Assembly (NCBI GenBank): GCA_964464375.1
Contig: CAYXFU010000014.1
Coordinates: forward strand, 22,717-86,716
DNA length: 64,000 bases
Reading direction: 5' to 3'
DNA from: CAIOZA01 sp964464375
GTDB taxonomy: Bacteria > Bacteroidota > Ignavibacteria > Kapaibacteriales > UBA2268
The position numbers and the translations under genes were made by a program. Under the pieces are notes generated by a model. That model was not told where the DNA came from, ran no database searches, and saw nothing but the letters and a program-made list of their open reading frames with translations. Numbering within the stretch: the first letter of the stretch is position 1; the number at the start of each line of letters is the position of its first letter. Shown in pieces: positions 53,269 to 61,738 of this stretch.

Positions 53269-53442
53269 ATGAAAAAAGAAAAGAAATTTGACGCTGTCAA
53301 GATGAAGCAAGAGATTCAGGACAAGCTCAATAAGGAGTTTGCCGGAATGTCAGACTTGGATAAAAATAAGCTTATTATCCGGAGAGCCAGCGAAGATCCA
53401 TTGTTGAGTAAATTTTTACCTAAGGGTTATCCTGCTACGTAA
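53269..53442 (+). CDS. Small antitoxin-like partner of the PIN toxin
   Basis: ATG 53269, behind AAAGGAGATGG, opens 57 codons: MKKEKKFDAVKMKQEIQDKL, NKEFAGMSDLDKNKLI and SEDPLLSKFLPKGYPAT. The 'FDAVKMKQEIQDKL..E..GMS' core is what one sees in short proteins paired with this PIN subgroup, and it is taken as the antitoxin from position and size. Its TAA stop (53440-53442) lies in the first bases of guaA copy 2. Pieces of the same gene recur at 53992 and 55160. It is too short for many gene finders. Confidence 0.75.
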   Translation: MKKEKKFDAVKMKQEIQDKLNKEFAGMSDLDKNKLIIRRASEDPLLSKFLPKGYPAT

Positions 53443-53477
53443 CGAGCAAACCCCAGGGAACGATTGAGTGGGAGTAA
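53440..53477. repeat. guaA 3' end, copy 2 (probable old attachment site)
   Basis: TAACGAGCAAACCCCAGGGA followed by ACGATTGAGTGGGAGTAA. In the guaA frame it reads TSKPQGTIEWE and a stop. Four bases of 36 differ from copy 1; three of the four are silent, including TGA to TAA at the stop. Confidence 0.8.
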
Positions 53478-53478
53478 G

Positions 53479-53778
53479 ATGATATATAATTTTTCTTGGG
53501 ATTTCAAAAAAGCAAGAGCCAACATCTTAAAGCACAAAGTTACGTTTGAAGATGCTTCTAGTATTTTTAGTGATAAAAATATTCTATCCATATTTGATAT
53601 TGAGCATAGTCAGGATGAAGAAAGGTGGATTAGCTTAGGTCAAAATTATATGGGCAATCTACTCGTCGTTATTCATACATATAATATTAGAAAAGATTCA
53701 AATGTTGATATTAGAATTATTTCTGCAAGAAAACCAACTAAAAAAGAAAATCAAAATTATTATAATACTATTAAATAG
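53479..53778 (+). CDS. brnT: BrnT-family ribonuclease toxin
   Basis: ATG 53479 begins one base after the stop of guaA copy 2; the longer frame from 53464 is only the guaA tail read in another frame. The 99-residue protein matches BrnT: FSWDFKKARANILKHKVTFE (the 'WD..KA..N..KHGV.F' signature), ASSIFSD, ERWISLGQNYMGNLLVVIHT and IRIISARKPTKKE near the end. BrnT is a RelE-fold RNase neutralised by BrnA. The antitoxin gene begins directly after its stop. Confidence 0.92.
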   Translation: MIYNFSWDFKKARANILKHKVTFEDASSIFSDKNILSIFDIEHSQDEERWISLGQNYMGNLLVVIHTYNIRKDSNVDIRIISARKPTKKENQNYYNTIK

Positions 53779-53786
53779 TGAACATC

Positions 53787-53987
53787 ATGAAAAAAGAATA
53801 TGATTTCTCGAAAGGCGAAAGAGGTAAATTTTACAATCCAGAAGCCGTTCTCAATATTCCAATTTACCTGGAGCCTGATGTCAAAGAATTTATAGAAGCT
53901 TTGGCGTTAAAAAAGCATACCAATGCCCAGGAGCTTGTTAACTCGATTATCAAAAAAAATATGCAGCTTTTCCAGAGCTATCAGTGA
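53787..53987 (+). CDS. brnA: BrnA-like antitoxin
   Basis: The 66-residue protein begins KKEYDFSKGERGKFYNPEAV and continues LNIPIYLEPDVKEFIEALAL, a strand-helix-helix (ribbon-helix-helix/CopG-like) DNA-binding layout of the type that pairs with BrnT. ATG 53787 is preferred over GTG 53778, which overlaps the brnT stop. It should bind BrnT and repress the pair's promoter. Confidence 0.85.
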   Translation: MKKEYDFSKGERGKFYNPEAVLNIPIYLEPDVKEFIEALALKKHTNAQELVNSIIKKNMQLFQSYQ

Positions 53988-53989
53988 TC

Positions 53990-54022
53990 CTGAGAGCAAT
54001 CGAAGATCCATTGTTCAAATTA
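53990..54022 (+). pseudogene. Fragment of the PIN-partner antitoxin gene
   Basis: GAGAGCAATCGAAGATCCAT then TGTTCAAATT resembles GAGAGCCAGCGAAGATCCAT then TGTTGAGTAAATT at 53382, the 3' part of the small gene at 53269. It sits just after brnA, and marks another junction in the repeated block. Confidence 0.55.
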
Positions 54023-54092
54023 CGAATGTATAATTACGAATTGGAATGAAATATTTTTTTATAAATAATTAATTTAAATATGAGGAGATTTT

Positions 54093-55148
54093 ATGGCTAA
54101 AAGTACAATTAAAAAGTTAACACCCTCCAATACAAAACAGGAAATGCTGGAGGCGTATTCAAAATTAATGGAAGAAGTTGAAACTTCAAAAAATACAGAA
54201 ATCAATGCTTCCGAAAAAATCGAAGAAAAGCAGATAAAAGAAGTAATTGAAACTGCTGATAAATTAAGCCTTGAGTCAATTAATAAAAAAGTATCTGACC
54301 TAAAGTTCGAGTTTAGCACTGTTCTTGCTGATTTAAGTGATAAAATTGAATCTGAATTCACTCAATACCAACAGGTAAAAAAGGCTGTTACAGCCAAAGA
54401 AAGTGAACTGAAAGAAATTTTTGAAATTCAAAAAAATGCTGAGTCATTATACGCTTTGTTAGAAGCTCAAAAGCAAAGAAAAGAGGAATTCGAACTTGAG
54501 AGTGAAAATCTTAGGAATGAATTGGAAAGCGAAATTGAAGAAAAACGCTCTGCATGGGAAAAAGAAATAACTCAAAAAGAAATCGAAATTAAAGACAAAA
54601 GTTCTCAGGACTTAGCTATGAGAAGCAGAGAAAAAGAGGAATATTTATATAAATATAAAAGAGAACACCAAATTGCTCAGGATAAATTTGAAACTGAAAA
54701 ATCTGCTTTAGAGAAGGAACTCTTTGAGTTGAAAGAAAAAACGATGAAAGAGATTGATGAATTAAAAGAAAAAGCCGACAAAGACCTATCGATCAGAGAA
54801 AAAATTATTTCTGAAAGCGAAGTTGAACTAAAGGACTTACGAACAAAAACATCAGAATTTCCAAAAGAACTTGCGAGTTCAATCGATAATGCTATAAAAT
54901 CTGCAACCGAGAAAATATTGATGGAATCCAAGCACAAAGAAGAACTTTTACTCTCAAAGAATGAAGGTGAAAAGAAAGTATTGGAAATAAAAATTGAAGC
55001 TCTTGAAAAAACGATTAAAGAACAAAATGAAGTAATTACAAAATATTCTAATCAATTAGAAAAATCATATACTCAAATACAAGAAATAGCAACAAATGCA
55101 GTAGTGGGATCATCAAATAAACCATTGCCTATTAATTCACAATCATAA
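54093..55148 (+). CDS. Long coiled-coil protein, unknown function
   Basis: The 351-residue protein is almost wholly helical and rich in Glu, Lys and Ser, with heptad-like runs from about residue 85 to 330 (for example RKEEFELESENLRNELESE, SALEKELFELKEKTM, KVLEIKIEALEKTIKEQNE). There is no signal peptide, membrane segment or enzymatic motif. It begins KSTIKKLTPSNTKQEMLEAY, and a similar opening is found in other bacterial coiled-coil proteins of unknown role. ATG 54093 follows GAGGAG (ATGAGGAGATTTT) with good spacing. It lies inside the block bounded by guaA copies 2 and 3, next to brnTA, so it is best regarded as cargo of the same insertion. Confidence 0.7.
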   Translation: MAKSTIKKLTPSNTKQEMLEAYSKLMEEVETSKNTEINASEKIEEKQIKEVIETADKLSLESINKKVSDLKFEFSTVLADLSDKIESEFTQYQQVKKAVTAKESELKEIFEIQKNAESLYALLEAQKQRKEEFELESENLRNELESEIEEKRSAWEKEITQKEIEIKDKSSQDLAMRSREKEEYLYKYKREHQIAQDKFETEKSALEKELFELKEKTMKEIDELKEKADKDLSIREKIISESEVELKDLRTKTSEFPKELASSIDNAIKSATEKILMESKHKEELLLSKNEGEKKVLEIKIEALEKTIKEQNEVITKYSNQLEKSYTQIQEIATNAVVGSSNKPLPINSQS

Positions 55149-55157
55149 ACTAAAGAA

Positions 55158-55253
55158 TAATGATACAAAAAGGAAATTTTACACTGTCAAAATGAAGCAA
55201 GAGAAGATCCGTTTTTAAACAAATTTTTGCCAAAGGGCTATTTTGAGAATTAA
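55158..55253 (+). pseudogene. Internally deleted copy of the PIN-partner antitoxin gene
   Basis: ATGATACAAAAAGGAAATTT, ACACTGTCAAAATGAAGCAA then GAGAAGATCCGTTTTTAAAC follows the gene at 53269 at its start (GACGCTGTCAAGATGAAGCA) and jumps to its end (EDPFLNKFLPKGYFEN, compare EDPLLSKFLPKGYPAT), so about 80 bases in the middle are missing. The stop runs into guaA copy 3, just as the intact gene runs into copy 2. Confidence 0.7.
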
Positions 55254-55288
55254 CGACTAAACCCCCGGGAATGATCCAGTGGGAATGT
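55251..55288. repeat. guaA 3' end, copy 3 (degenerate attachment site)
   Basis: TAACGACTAAACCCCCGGGA followed by ATGATCCAGTGGGAATGT. In the guaA frame it reads TTKPPGMIQWE without a stop. It is more diverged than copy 2 and ends the block with the coiled-coil gene. The following bases to 55488 are AT-rich repeats of ATTACGAAT and hold no gene. Confidence 0.7.
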
Positions 55289-55488
55289 GAATTAATTACG
55301 AATTACGAATGGATAATTACGAATGAAAAAAATTAATAAATTTTACTGAAAATTCACCAAAAAATTGAAAACAAATTAATAAATTTATTGAGAGTACGCA
55401 AATAAATGAGTTAGGCGTAATACAAATGAATTACTTTTTTAAACCGGAAATAATAACAATTACCAATATTCACAAATAGCAACAAAAA

Positions 55489-57297
55489 ATGGCAAATATG
55501 GTTAATTTTAAAATTTTAAGCATCAAGTTCACATTAACATTAGTTTCATTATTCATTTGTGAAATAGTTCATTCACAGCCATTTACACTGTCAGCTGGAA
55601 TGGTTTCTTATATAGCAAATACAAGTTTAAGTGTGAGAGATGTACATACGGATTGTAAAGGAAATATTATTTATGTCGGGGGCACAGGTTCAAGCAATTT
55701 TGCCGTGTCGCCAAATACAATCAGTGCATCTTATGGAGGTGGGAATTCGGATGCATTTATTGTGAAAATTGACTCAAACGGTCAAAGTTTATGGTCAACG
55801 TTATTCGGGGGTAATTTATACGATCGTGCGTATGCAATTGAAATTGATCGTGCCGGATTTATTTATATTGCCGGAAGAGCAGGTACAGGAATGCCTACCA
55901 CACCATGTGCTTTGCAACAGAATTTTGCAGGTGACAATAATGCTAACTCTGCTTATGGTTTACAAGATGGTTTTATCACTAAAATAACACCTGATGGATC
56001 AACAATTGTTTGGTCTACTTACATTGGATGTGATGGGCGTGGATTTGTCCGAGATATTGATATTGATTCAAAAGGAAATATTTGGGCCGGAATAAGCAAT
56101 GCTTCACCTAATTTCCCGCATATTACAAGCAACGCCATACAACCAACCGCCACTGCCTCTATGAATGCCGCTTTAATTAAACTATCTGCAGATGGAAGAA
56201 GATTATTATATGGAACCTTCCTTTCAGACGGAGTTTCAACATCATCAGGTCCAACAACAGTAAGGGTTGACAAAAAAGATAATGTATATTTTCTATGTCA
56301 CGCCTCTGCAAATAAAATACCTGTTACCCCTGGCGTATTTCAACCCAAAGTGGCTGGCAATATCGACTTTGTATTATCAAAATTCGACTCGTCAGGTAAT
56401 CTCCAATACTGTAGTTTTTTGGGAGGTCCTGGAAATGAGGAAGTGGAAACTCATAGTTTAGAAATTGACACGGCTGGCAATGCAATTGTAGCCGCGTATA
56501 CTTTTGCCACTGGTTACCCAATTGTTGGAAATGCAGTACAAACTGCTTTCGGTGGGATGCGTGATGGGGTAATAACAAAAATAGCGGCCAATGGAAGTTC
56601 TATTATAGCTTCAACATACCTCGGTGGAACGATGACCGATGAAATACAAGGAATTGGCATTGATGCAAATGATAATATCGTTGTAACCGGACGAACAGCC
56701 TCTTCTAATTTTCCCGTTACTACTGCTACTGCATATCAGAAAACTAAAAGTGGTGCAGATGATGGTCATATTACTGTATTGTCTCCTGATTTATCTACTA
56801 TTTTATACTCAACCTATGTTGGAGGAACCAGCAATGAAGACCTAAGAACCTGTCACGTGGATGAGTGGGGGAAAGTTCATAGCGGAGGTAATTCAGCTTC
56901 GTCTAACTTCCCAATTTTTAATGCGTTTAATTCTTCGTTAACGGGCTCGCTAACCGGCACGGCACTTGTTTTTAAACCTCAATTATTTTTAAAACCTAAT
57001 ATCGAGTGCACGATTACAAACAGTTTTATTGACCCTTGCCTGAATACTTCAATAATTGAATTTGAAAATGATACAAAAACGGCTTTAGTTTACCCTAATC
57101 CTGCAATAGATATTTTGCAAATAAAATTTGAAGAAATAGAATTGCCCATTCAAATAAACATTTATGATTTCTTAGGGAATTGTGTTTTAGAACAAAAATT
57201 ATTTAGTATAACTAATAATATTGATATTTCAAGCCTTTGTTCTGGTATTTATTTTGTCAGAAGTAAATATTCTAATAAAATTTTTATGAAAGTCTGA
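55489..57297 (+). CDS. SBBP-repeat beta-propeller with T9SS domain
   Basis: The 602-residue protein (ATG 55489 or the ATG nine bases on) has a signal peptide ending EIVHS and a body of SBBP repeats, each about 50 residues, with the phrase 'GN.Y.AG....F......A....GG..DAF..K....G...ws'. Examples are YVGGTGSSNFAVSPNT, SDAFIVKIDSNGQSLWST, FGGNLYDRAYAIEID and YLGGTMTDEIQGIGID. The T9SS tail is VYPNPAIDILQIKFEEI ... SSLCSGIYFVRSKYS ... IFMKV. It is probably a secreted adhesin-like propeller. It starts 200 bases past guaA copy 3 and is outside the repeated block. Confidence 0.87.
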   Translation: MANMVNFKILSIKFTLTLVSLFICEIVHSQPFTLSAGMVSYIANTSLSVRDVHTDCKGNIIYVGGTGSSNFAVSPNTISASYGGGNSDAFIVKIDSNGQSLWSTLFGGNLYDRAYAIEIDRAGFIYIAGRAGTGMPTTPCALQQNFAGDNNANSAYGLQDGFITKITPDGSTIVWSTYIGCDGRGFVRDIDIDSKGNIWAGISNASPNFPHITSNAIQPTATASMNAALIKLSADGRRLLYGTFLSDGVSTSSGPTTVRVDKKDNVYFLCHASANKIPVTPGVFQPKVAGNIDFVLSKFDSSGNLQYCSFLGGPGNEEVETHSLEIDTAGNAIVAAYTFATGYPIVGNAVQTAFGGMRDGVITKIAANGSSIIASTYLGGTMTDEIQGIGIDANDNIVVTGRTASSNFPVTTATAYQKTKSGADDGHITVLSPDLSTILYSTYVGGTSNEDLRTCHVDEWGKVHSGGNSASSNFPIFNAFNSSLTGSLTGTALVFKPQLFLKPNIECTITNSFIDPCLNTSIIEFENDTKTALVYPNPAIDILQIKFEEIELPIQINIYDFLGNCVLEQKLFSITNNIDISSLCSGIYFVRSKYSNKIFMKV

Positions 57298-57313
57298 CGA
57301 AATAAATGATAAG

Positions 57314-57363
57314 GGATAAATCGTTGAATACATCGTGTTCATGCGACGTTCGGAACATTGAAA
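57314..57363. repeat. 'AAATCGTTAAATACAT' repeat, copy 1
   Basis: ATAAATCGTTGAATACATCG then TGTTCATGCGACGTTCGGAA lies 17 bases after the SBBP stop. Related copies occur at 57851, 59443 and 63924. Confidence 0.8.
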
Positions 57364-57477
57364 AGGGTATAATAACTTAGCAACATCAACAACTATAAGC
57401 TGTTATTTGTATAAATAATGATAGATATTTTCTCGTTCTAATAAATTACATATTTGTTTATAATATTGAGTAATCCA

Positions 57478-57837
57478 ATGAAAATTCGAGCTTTAGCATC
57501 TTTAGTAATGTTGTTTTCATTCATTCTATTGCCACTTTCAGGCATTCCGCTTCATTTAACAGGTTCAATATCTCTTCAGGATCCGGTTCGTCATTCAATA
57601 ATGACTATTCATAACACATCGTCAGTTATTTTTATTATTGCTCTTATTATTCACTTAGTATTGAATTGGAAAGCAATCATTAATTATATGCTTACTAAAA
57701 CTAAAGAATATGTGAAATTTAAAAAAGAGCTGTTGGTAGCCTTAATTATTGTTTTAGGGCTTGTTGGATTGTTTACTTCTCATGTATTTCACTTAAATAA
57801 AAATCGTATAAATTATGAGAAACAATTCGAATACTAA
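57478..57837 (+). CDS. DUF4405-type small membrane protein
   Basis: ATG 57478 gives 119 residues; the open frame begins 24 bases earlier without a better start. Three membrane segments are visible: ALASLVMLFSFILLPLSG, SVIFIIALIIHLVLNW and LVALIIVLGLVGLFTSHV. RHSIMTIHNTSSVIF and IIHLVLNWKAI place histidines as in DUF4405 and related cytochrome b-like membrane proteins, where such His pairs may bind haem. It lies between two copies of one 50-base repeat. Function unknown. Confidence 0.72.
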   Translation: MKIRALASLVMLFSFILLPLSGIPLHLTGSISLQDPVRHSIMTIHNTSSVIFIIALIIHLVLNWKAIINYMLTKTKEYVKFKKELLVALIIVLGLVGLFTSHVFHLNKNRINYEKQFEY

Positions 57838-57850
57838 AAAAGTGAAAATT

Positions 57851-57899
57851 GACAAATCGTTAAATACATAGTATTCATGCGACGTTCGGAACTTTGAAA
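57851..57899. repeat. 'AAATCGTTAAATACAT' repeat, copy 2
   Basis: GACAAATCGTTAAATACATA then GTATTCATGCGACGTTCGGA, 14 bases after the DUF4405 stop; close to copy 1 over its length. Confidence 0.8.
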
Positions 57900-57999
57900 T
57901 GAGACAAAATGAGAATAGTGGAATTATAGTAAATGGTTAGTATTTATAGAGTAATGAAGATATGGTATTTTTTTGCAATAAAATGGACAATAACAAAAG

Positions 58000-59427
58000 A
58001 TGAGAATTTTACTTACCGGAGCAACAGGATATATTGCTCAAAGACTTTTGCCCATTTTATTGGATGAGGGGCACGAGGTTATTTGTTGTGTCCGTGATAA
58101 AAACCGATTCCATCCCAATAGAGATTTCACACAAAATTTAAGTGTAGTAGAAATAGATTTTCTCAAAAAGGATACTCTTACTGCTATTCCATCAGATATT
58201 GATGCTGCATATTATTTGATTCATTCAATGGCTTCAGCTACTCCAAATTTTGAACAACTTGAGGAACTTTCTGCTCAAAACTTTAAAGAAGTTATCGAAA
58301 AAACCAAAGCTCAGCAAGTTGTTTACCTAAGCGGAATTATTAATGAAGAAAAACTATCCAAACATCTTGAGTCAAGAAAAAACGTCGAAGAAATTCTTCA
58401 GTCAGGTTCATTTAATCTAACTACTTTACGTGCTGGCATTATAATTGGCTCTGGAAGCGCTTCATTCGAGATAATACGTGATTTAGTCGAAAAATTACCG
58501 GTTATGATTGCTCCAAAGTGGCTTCTGACTAAAACACAACCTATAGCAGTTAGAAATGTTATTGAGTGTTTAAATAGAGTACTTCTTAATGAGAATACTT
58601 ATGGTAAAAGCTATGATATCGGGGGACCTGATATTCTTGATTACAAGCAAATGCTATTAGGTTTTGCCCAAGTACGAAAACTAAAAAGGCTGATAATTAC
58701 TGTGCCTGTTATGTCCCCGAAATTATCCTCATATTGGTTATATTTTATTACTGCTACAACTTACAAGTTAGCACAAAATCTAGTGAATAGTATGAAGATT
58801 GAAGTAATATGCCGACCAAATAACTTGTTTGAATTACTCAAAATAAATCCAATAAGCTATAAAGAGGCAATTATGTTAGCTTTTGACAAAATTGAACAAC
58901 AACAAGTTATTTCAAGTTGGAAGGACGCACTCACAACTAATGTTCTGGATAAAGGAATATCACATTTGATAGAGGTGCCTACTCATGGATGCTTTAAAGA
59001 TGAAAGAAAAATAAATATCGAGAATATTGATTTAACTTTAAGGAAAATATGGTCTATTGGAGGTGAAACAGGATGGTATTACGCAAATTTTTTATGGCAA
59101 ATAAGAGGTTTCTTGGACAAGCTTCAGGGGGGAGTCGGGCTTAGAAGAGGCAGAAAGAATCAGTTTGAAATTGAAGCTGGTGAAACATTGGATTTCTGGA
59201 GAGTTTTATATGCTAACAAAGAAGAAATGAGATTCTTGCTATATGCCGAAATGAAATTACCAGGCGAAGCCTGGCTCGAATTCAAAATTGATAATGAAAA
59301 CATATTGACCCAAACTGCAACCTTCAGGCCACTTGGTCTTTTGGGAAGAATTTATTGGTATTCAGTGCTTCCTTTCCATGCAATCATTTTTAAAGGAATG
59401 TTGAATAGATTAGCAAGAAAATATTAA
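58000..59427 (+). CDS. NAD(P)-binding SDR-type protein with DUF2867 domain
   Basis: The 475-residue protein begins MRILLTGATGYIAQRLLPIL, a Rossmann GxTGxIG nucleotide loop of atypical short-chain dehydrogenases, with DAAYYLIHSM and VYLSGIINEEKLS further on. The C-terminal third matches DUF2867: GWYYANFLWQIRGFLDKLQG, GVGLRRGRKN, GETLDFWRVLY and MKLPGEAWLEFKI. This fusion is widespread in Bacteroidota and actinobacteria and its substrate is unknown; the family is suspected of lipid or quinone-related reduction, but nothing here decides it. The closing segment LYWYSVLPFHAIIF may touch the membrane. No signal peptide. Confidence 0.85.
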   Translation: MRILLTGATGYIAQRLLPILLDEGHEVICCVRDKNRFHPNRDFTQNLSVVEIDFLKKDTLTAIPSDIDAAYYLIHSMASATPNFEQLEELSAQNFKEVIEKTKAQQVVYLSGIINEEKLSKHLESRKNVEEILQSGSFNLTTLRAGIIIGSGSASFEIIRDLVEKLPVMIAPKWLLTKTQPIAVRNVIECLNRVLLNENTYGKSYDIGGPDILDYKQMLLGFAQVRKLKRLIITVPVMSPKLSSYWLYFITATTYKLAQNLVNSMKIEVICRPNNLFELLKINPISYKEAIMLAFDKIEQQQVISSWKDALTTNVLDKGISHLIEVPTHGCFKDERKINIENIDLTLRKIWSIGGETGWYYANFLWQIRGFLDKLQGGVGLRRGRKNQFEIEAGETLDFWRVLYANKEEMRFLLYAEMKLPGEAWLEFKIDNENILTQTATFRPLGLLGRIYWYSVLPFHAIIFKGMLNRLARKY

Positions 59428-59442
59428 TTGAATTTACCAATA

Positions 59443-59472
59443 GGGGGCAATTCGTTAAATACTTAGGATATC
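59443..59472. repeat. 'AAATCGTTAAATACAT' repeat, degenerate copy 3
   Basis: GGGGGCAATTCGTTAAATAC then TTAGGATATC, 15 bases after the SDR gene stop. Confidence 0.6.
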
Positions 59473-59547
59473 AATAATTACTATCGTTATTCACAATGAA
59501 GCGCTGTGATTTAAGAATAATAAGTAAATTCAATTTACTTAGCCAGT

Positions 59548-60984
59548 TTAATTAAAATCATGGGATTTACGGACACCTATAATACGGTCATATAGAAACA
59601 AACCTGCGATACAAATAATTCCAATTCCGCAGAAAATAAGCCATAATTCTGAAGTATGTGAATGAGCAAGAATTTCTTGCTTCTGCAATCCTGCTGATTT
59701 GCCTGCTTCTATAGCTTGCTCAATAGTTGGATTCACACCTAGTAAACCTGATTTTCCAAGGGAAGATAGCTGTTGTTTAACGAATTCAATCATCGGATTA
59801 TCAACCATCATAACATATAGCCAGGCACCAACTATCGGACCGAGTAAAGAACTTGGAACACCATAAAGAAAACCAAATCCCATATATGTTGCCTTTTTAT
59901 CTTCCGGCGCAATTGTCCCAAGATATGCTATAAACTTAGGGTGAGCTGTCATTTCACCAATTGAGAATATAAACAGACCTAAGATAAAAATCCATATATT
60001 TTGGCTCAAAGCAAGAATACCCATTCCCAGTACCCCGAATGAGATGCCGGAAATCATGGTCGGCAATGCTTTTGTGTTTTTTACCAAAGATGACACTATC
60101 AACTGCAATAATATGATAGTACCGGCATTAATAACTGTAACATGTTCGACGTCGAAGAACCATCTGATACCAAACATTGTGTTCATAACCGGTGAAATTA
60201 TATTATTCAGTGGTGCTGGATCAACAAACATATTGACATACCATAAAACAGTGTCGAACATTTGAAAATAAAGAATCCAGAACAATGAATATATGAAGAT
60301 GAACATGATAAATTTCCAGTCAAGCATAACCACCCATACTTTTCGAAGAATGTCCATTATGATTTTGCTCATTGGTTCTTTTACTATTACCTCTCTGTGA
60401 GGTTCTTTGAAAATAAATAATGTAGGTATTAACATGGCACCGGTGCAAATTGCTGATGCAATCATGACATAAGCCCCGTTAATTGATTTAAGTGCCGGAA
60501 CCAGAATAAGGGGGAATAAAAAAGCCCCGAGGTTTATCGTCCAATAGAATATACCAAATCCAAGCGACCTTGTTCTGTCATCCGTCAATTTGGCGATGGA
60601 GCCGGATACTACAGGCTTGAAAGCCCCGGCTCCGAATGCCATAATCAGTAATGAGATAAATATATATGTATAATTTGTAAACTGACTTGTCATGAAATAA
60701 CCAATACCGAGTAATGAAAAAGCTACCATCAGTGTTTTTCGGTATCCAACCTTATCTGCTATAGCTCCTGTGAATATTGGCAGAAAGTAAAGAAGTGGCT
60801 GAATCACACCTTTGATAGTTCCAACATCCGATTTTGCTATATGCAGTTCATTAGTAAGGTAAACAGATAAGAAGCTCATCATTCCGTAATAAGAACCACG
60901 TTCAAAAAACTCAAATAGAATTACTATCCAATAATTCTTTGGAAAATCGCTTAATCTGACTTTATTTTTGCTTTTATCTGACAT
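59548..60984 (-). CDS. POT/PTR-family major facilitator transporter (probable peptide symporter)
   Basis: The 478-residue protein has about 12-14 membrane segments and the POT-family signature ExxERxxYYG near residues 25-35 (FEFFERGSYYGMM), with AFGAGAFKPVVSG and GFGIFYWTINLGAFLFP later, as in proton-coupled oligopeptide symporters. Long loop DVEHVTVINAG and a late cytoplasmic loop (NPTIEQAIEAGKSAGLQKQE) are notable. Peptide uptake with protons is the family's usual role; nitrate and other substrates are also known in this family. Start ATG 60982-60984; upstream region 60985-61316 is gene-free. Confidence 0.83.
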   Translation of the reverse strand: MSDKSKNKVRLSDFPKNYWIVILFEFFERGSYYGMMSFLSVYLTNELHIAKSDVGTIKGVIQPLLYFLPIFTGAIADKVGYRKTLMVAFSLLGIGYFMTSQFTNYTYIFISLLIMAFGAGAFKPVVSGSIAKLTDDRTRSLGFGIFYWTINLGAFLFPLILVPALKSINGAYVMIASAICTGAMLIPTLFIFKEPHREVIVKEPMSKIIMDILRKVWVVMLDWKFIMFIFIYSLFWILYFQMFDTVLWYVNMFVDPAPLNNIISPVMNTMFGIRWFFDVEHVTVINAGTIILLQLIVSSLVKNTKALPTMISGISFGVLGMGILALSQNIWIFILGLFIFSIGEMTAHPKFIAYLGTIAPEDKKATYMGFGFLYGVPSSLLGPIVGAWLYVMMVDNPMIEFVKQQLSSLGKSGLLGVNPTIEQAIEAGKSAGLQKQEILAHSHTSELWLIFCGIGIICIAGLFLYDRIIGVRKSHDFN

Positions 60985-61316
60985 AATATTGGCATTGCTT
61001 TATCTGGAAAAAAACAAGATAAGAATAAATCAAGAAAAATAAAAAAGGTATTGTCTCAAAAGCGTCATTAGCAGCTAACCGGTGTGAGGCGAATAATCTA
61101 GAAACAGTATTAATACATTAATTCGTCTTTTCGATTCGAACAACAACTTAGATTTTCTGTACTTATGATACTACCTCCTTTCTTTAGCAAATCAAATAAT
61201 TGATCAATTACAACATTTTGAATACAGAATATTAATTAATCTCCTTTTTTATTTGTAATTAAATTATTATTTAATTATGTTTCGCACATAACTTCAATTA
61301 TACATGAAAGTGTTGT
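60985..61316. other. Divergent intergenic stretch without recognised features
   Basis: AT-rich sequence between the minus-strand transporter and the plus-strand gene at 61317. On the minus strand it holds AAAGGAGGTA (61172-61181), a perfect Shine-Dalgarno sequence, but no open frame starts after it. I see nothing else. Confidence 0.4.
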
Positions 61317-61727
61317 ATGCAAACTCTTAAGTATTTATTCTTAGGGTTTTTGTCAGCTTGTACAATTCATCTGCTTATGAATGCAAGTTGTTTTGACAAA
61401 AATAATCCTACCAGCCCAACTGAACCCAAAAGTGTTGATGTAGCAAAAATCAATGAAGGTGCAAGCAAGGCTGAAGAATCTTTTCTTTTAGCAGATACTG
61501 CTAAATTAGCAGCAATTCTGACTCCAAGTTCATTAGAACAGTATAGAGATATCTTTAAAAGTATCATCCCTGAAATGAAAAATTTTGGGGAATTATTCAA
61601 AACTCGCAAATTAGTAGCTTATACCGACAACTTTGCAGAATATAGTTTTCTGCTGAATAACGGAAAAACTTACACTGTTACATTTTCAAGGATGGACGAT
61701 GACTCCTGGAAATTAGTAAGGTTTTAA
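61317..61727 (+). CDS. Small exported protein paired with the phospholipase-C-like gene
   Basis: Not recognised. The 136 residues begin with a hydrophobic N-terminus (YLFLGFLSACTIHLLMNASC), either a signal peptide or an atypical lipobox at NASC, then a Pro/Asn-rich linker. The remainder (VDVAKINEGASKAEESFLLAD, AAILTPSSLEQYRDIFKSII, FAEYSFLLNNGKTYTVTFSR, DSWKLVRF) is like the small alpha+beta cystatin/SnoaL-type domains that end in a W-K-L strand. It ends 11 bases before the next gene with AGGAGA between, so both form an operon. Confidence 0.65.
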   Translation: MQTLKYLFLGFLSACTIHLLMNASCFDKNNPTSPTEPKSVDVAKINEGASKAEESFLLADTAKLAAILTPSSLEQYRDIFKSIIPEMKNFGELFKTRKLVAYTDNFAEYSFLLNNGKTYTVTFSRMDDDSWKLVRF

Positions 61728-61738
61728 GGAGACAGATA

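Noticed and set aside
52814..55148. Defence island or prophage remnant as explanation for the guaA-proximal block
   Set aside because: There are no phage structural, integrase or recognisable defence genes other than toxin-antitoxin pairs, so only integration-site remnants can be supported.
61172..61181. Perfect Shine-Dalgarno sequence AAAGGAGGTA on the minus strand
   Set aside because: No standard start codon or open frame follows; it is probably chance.
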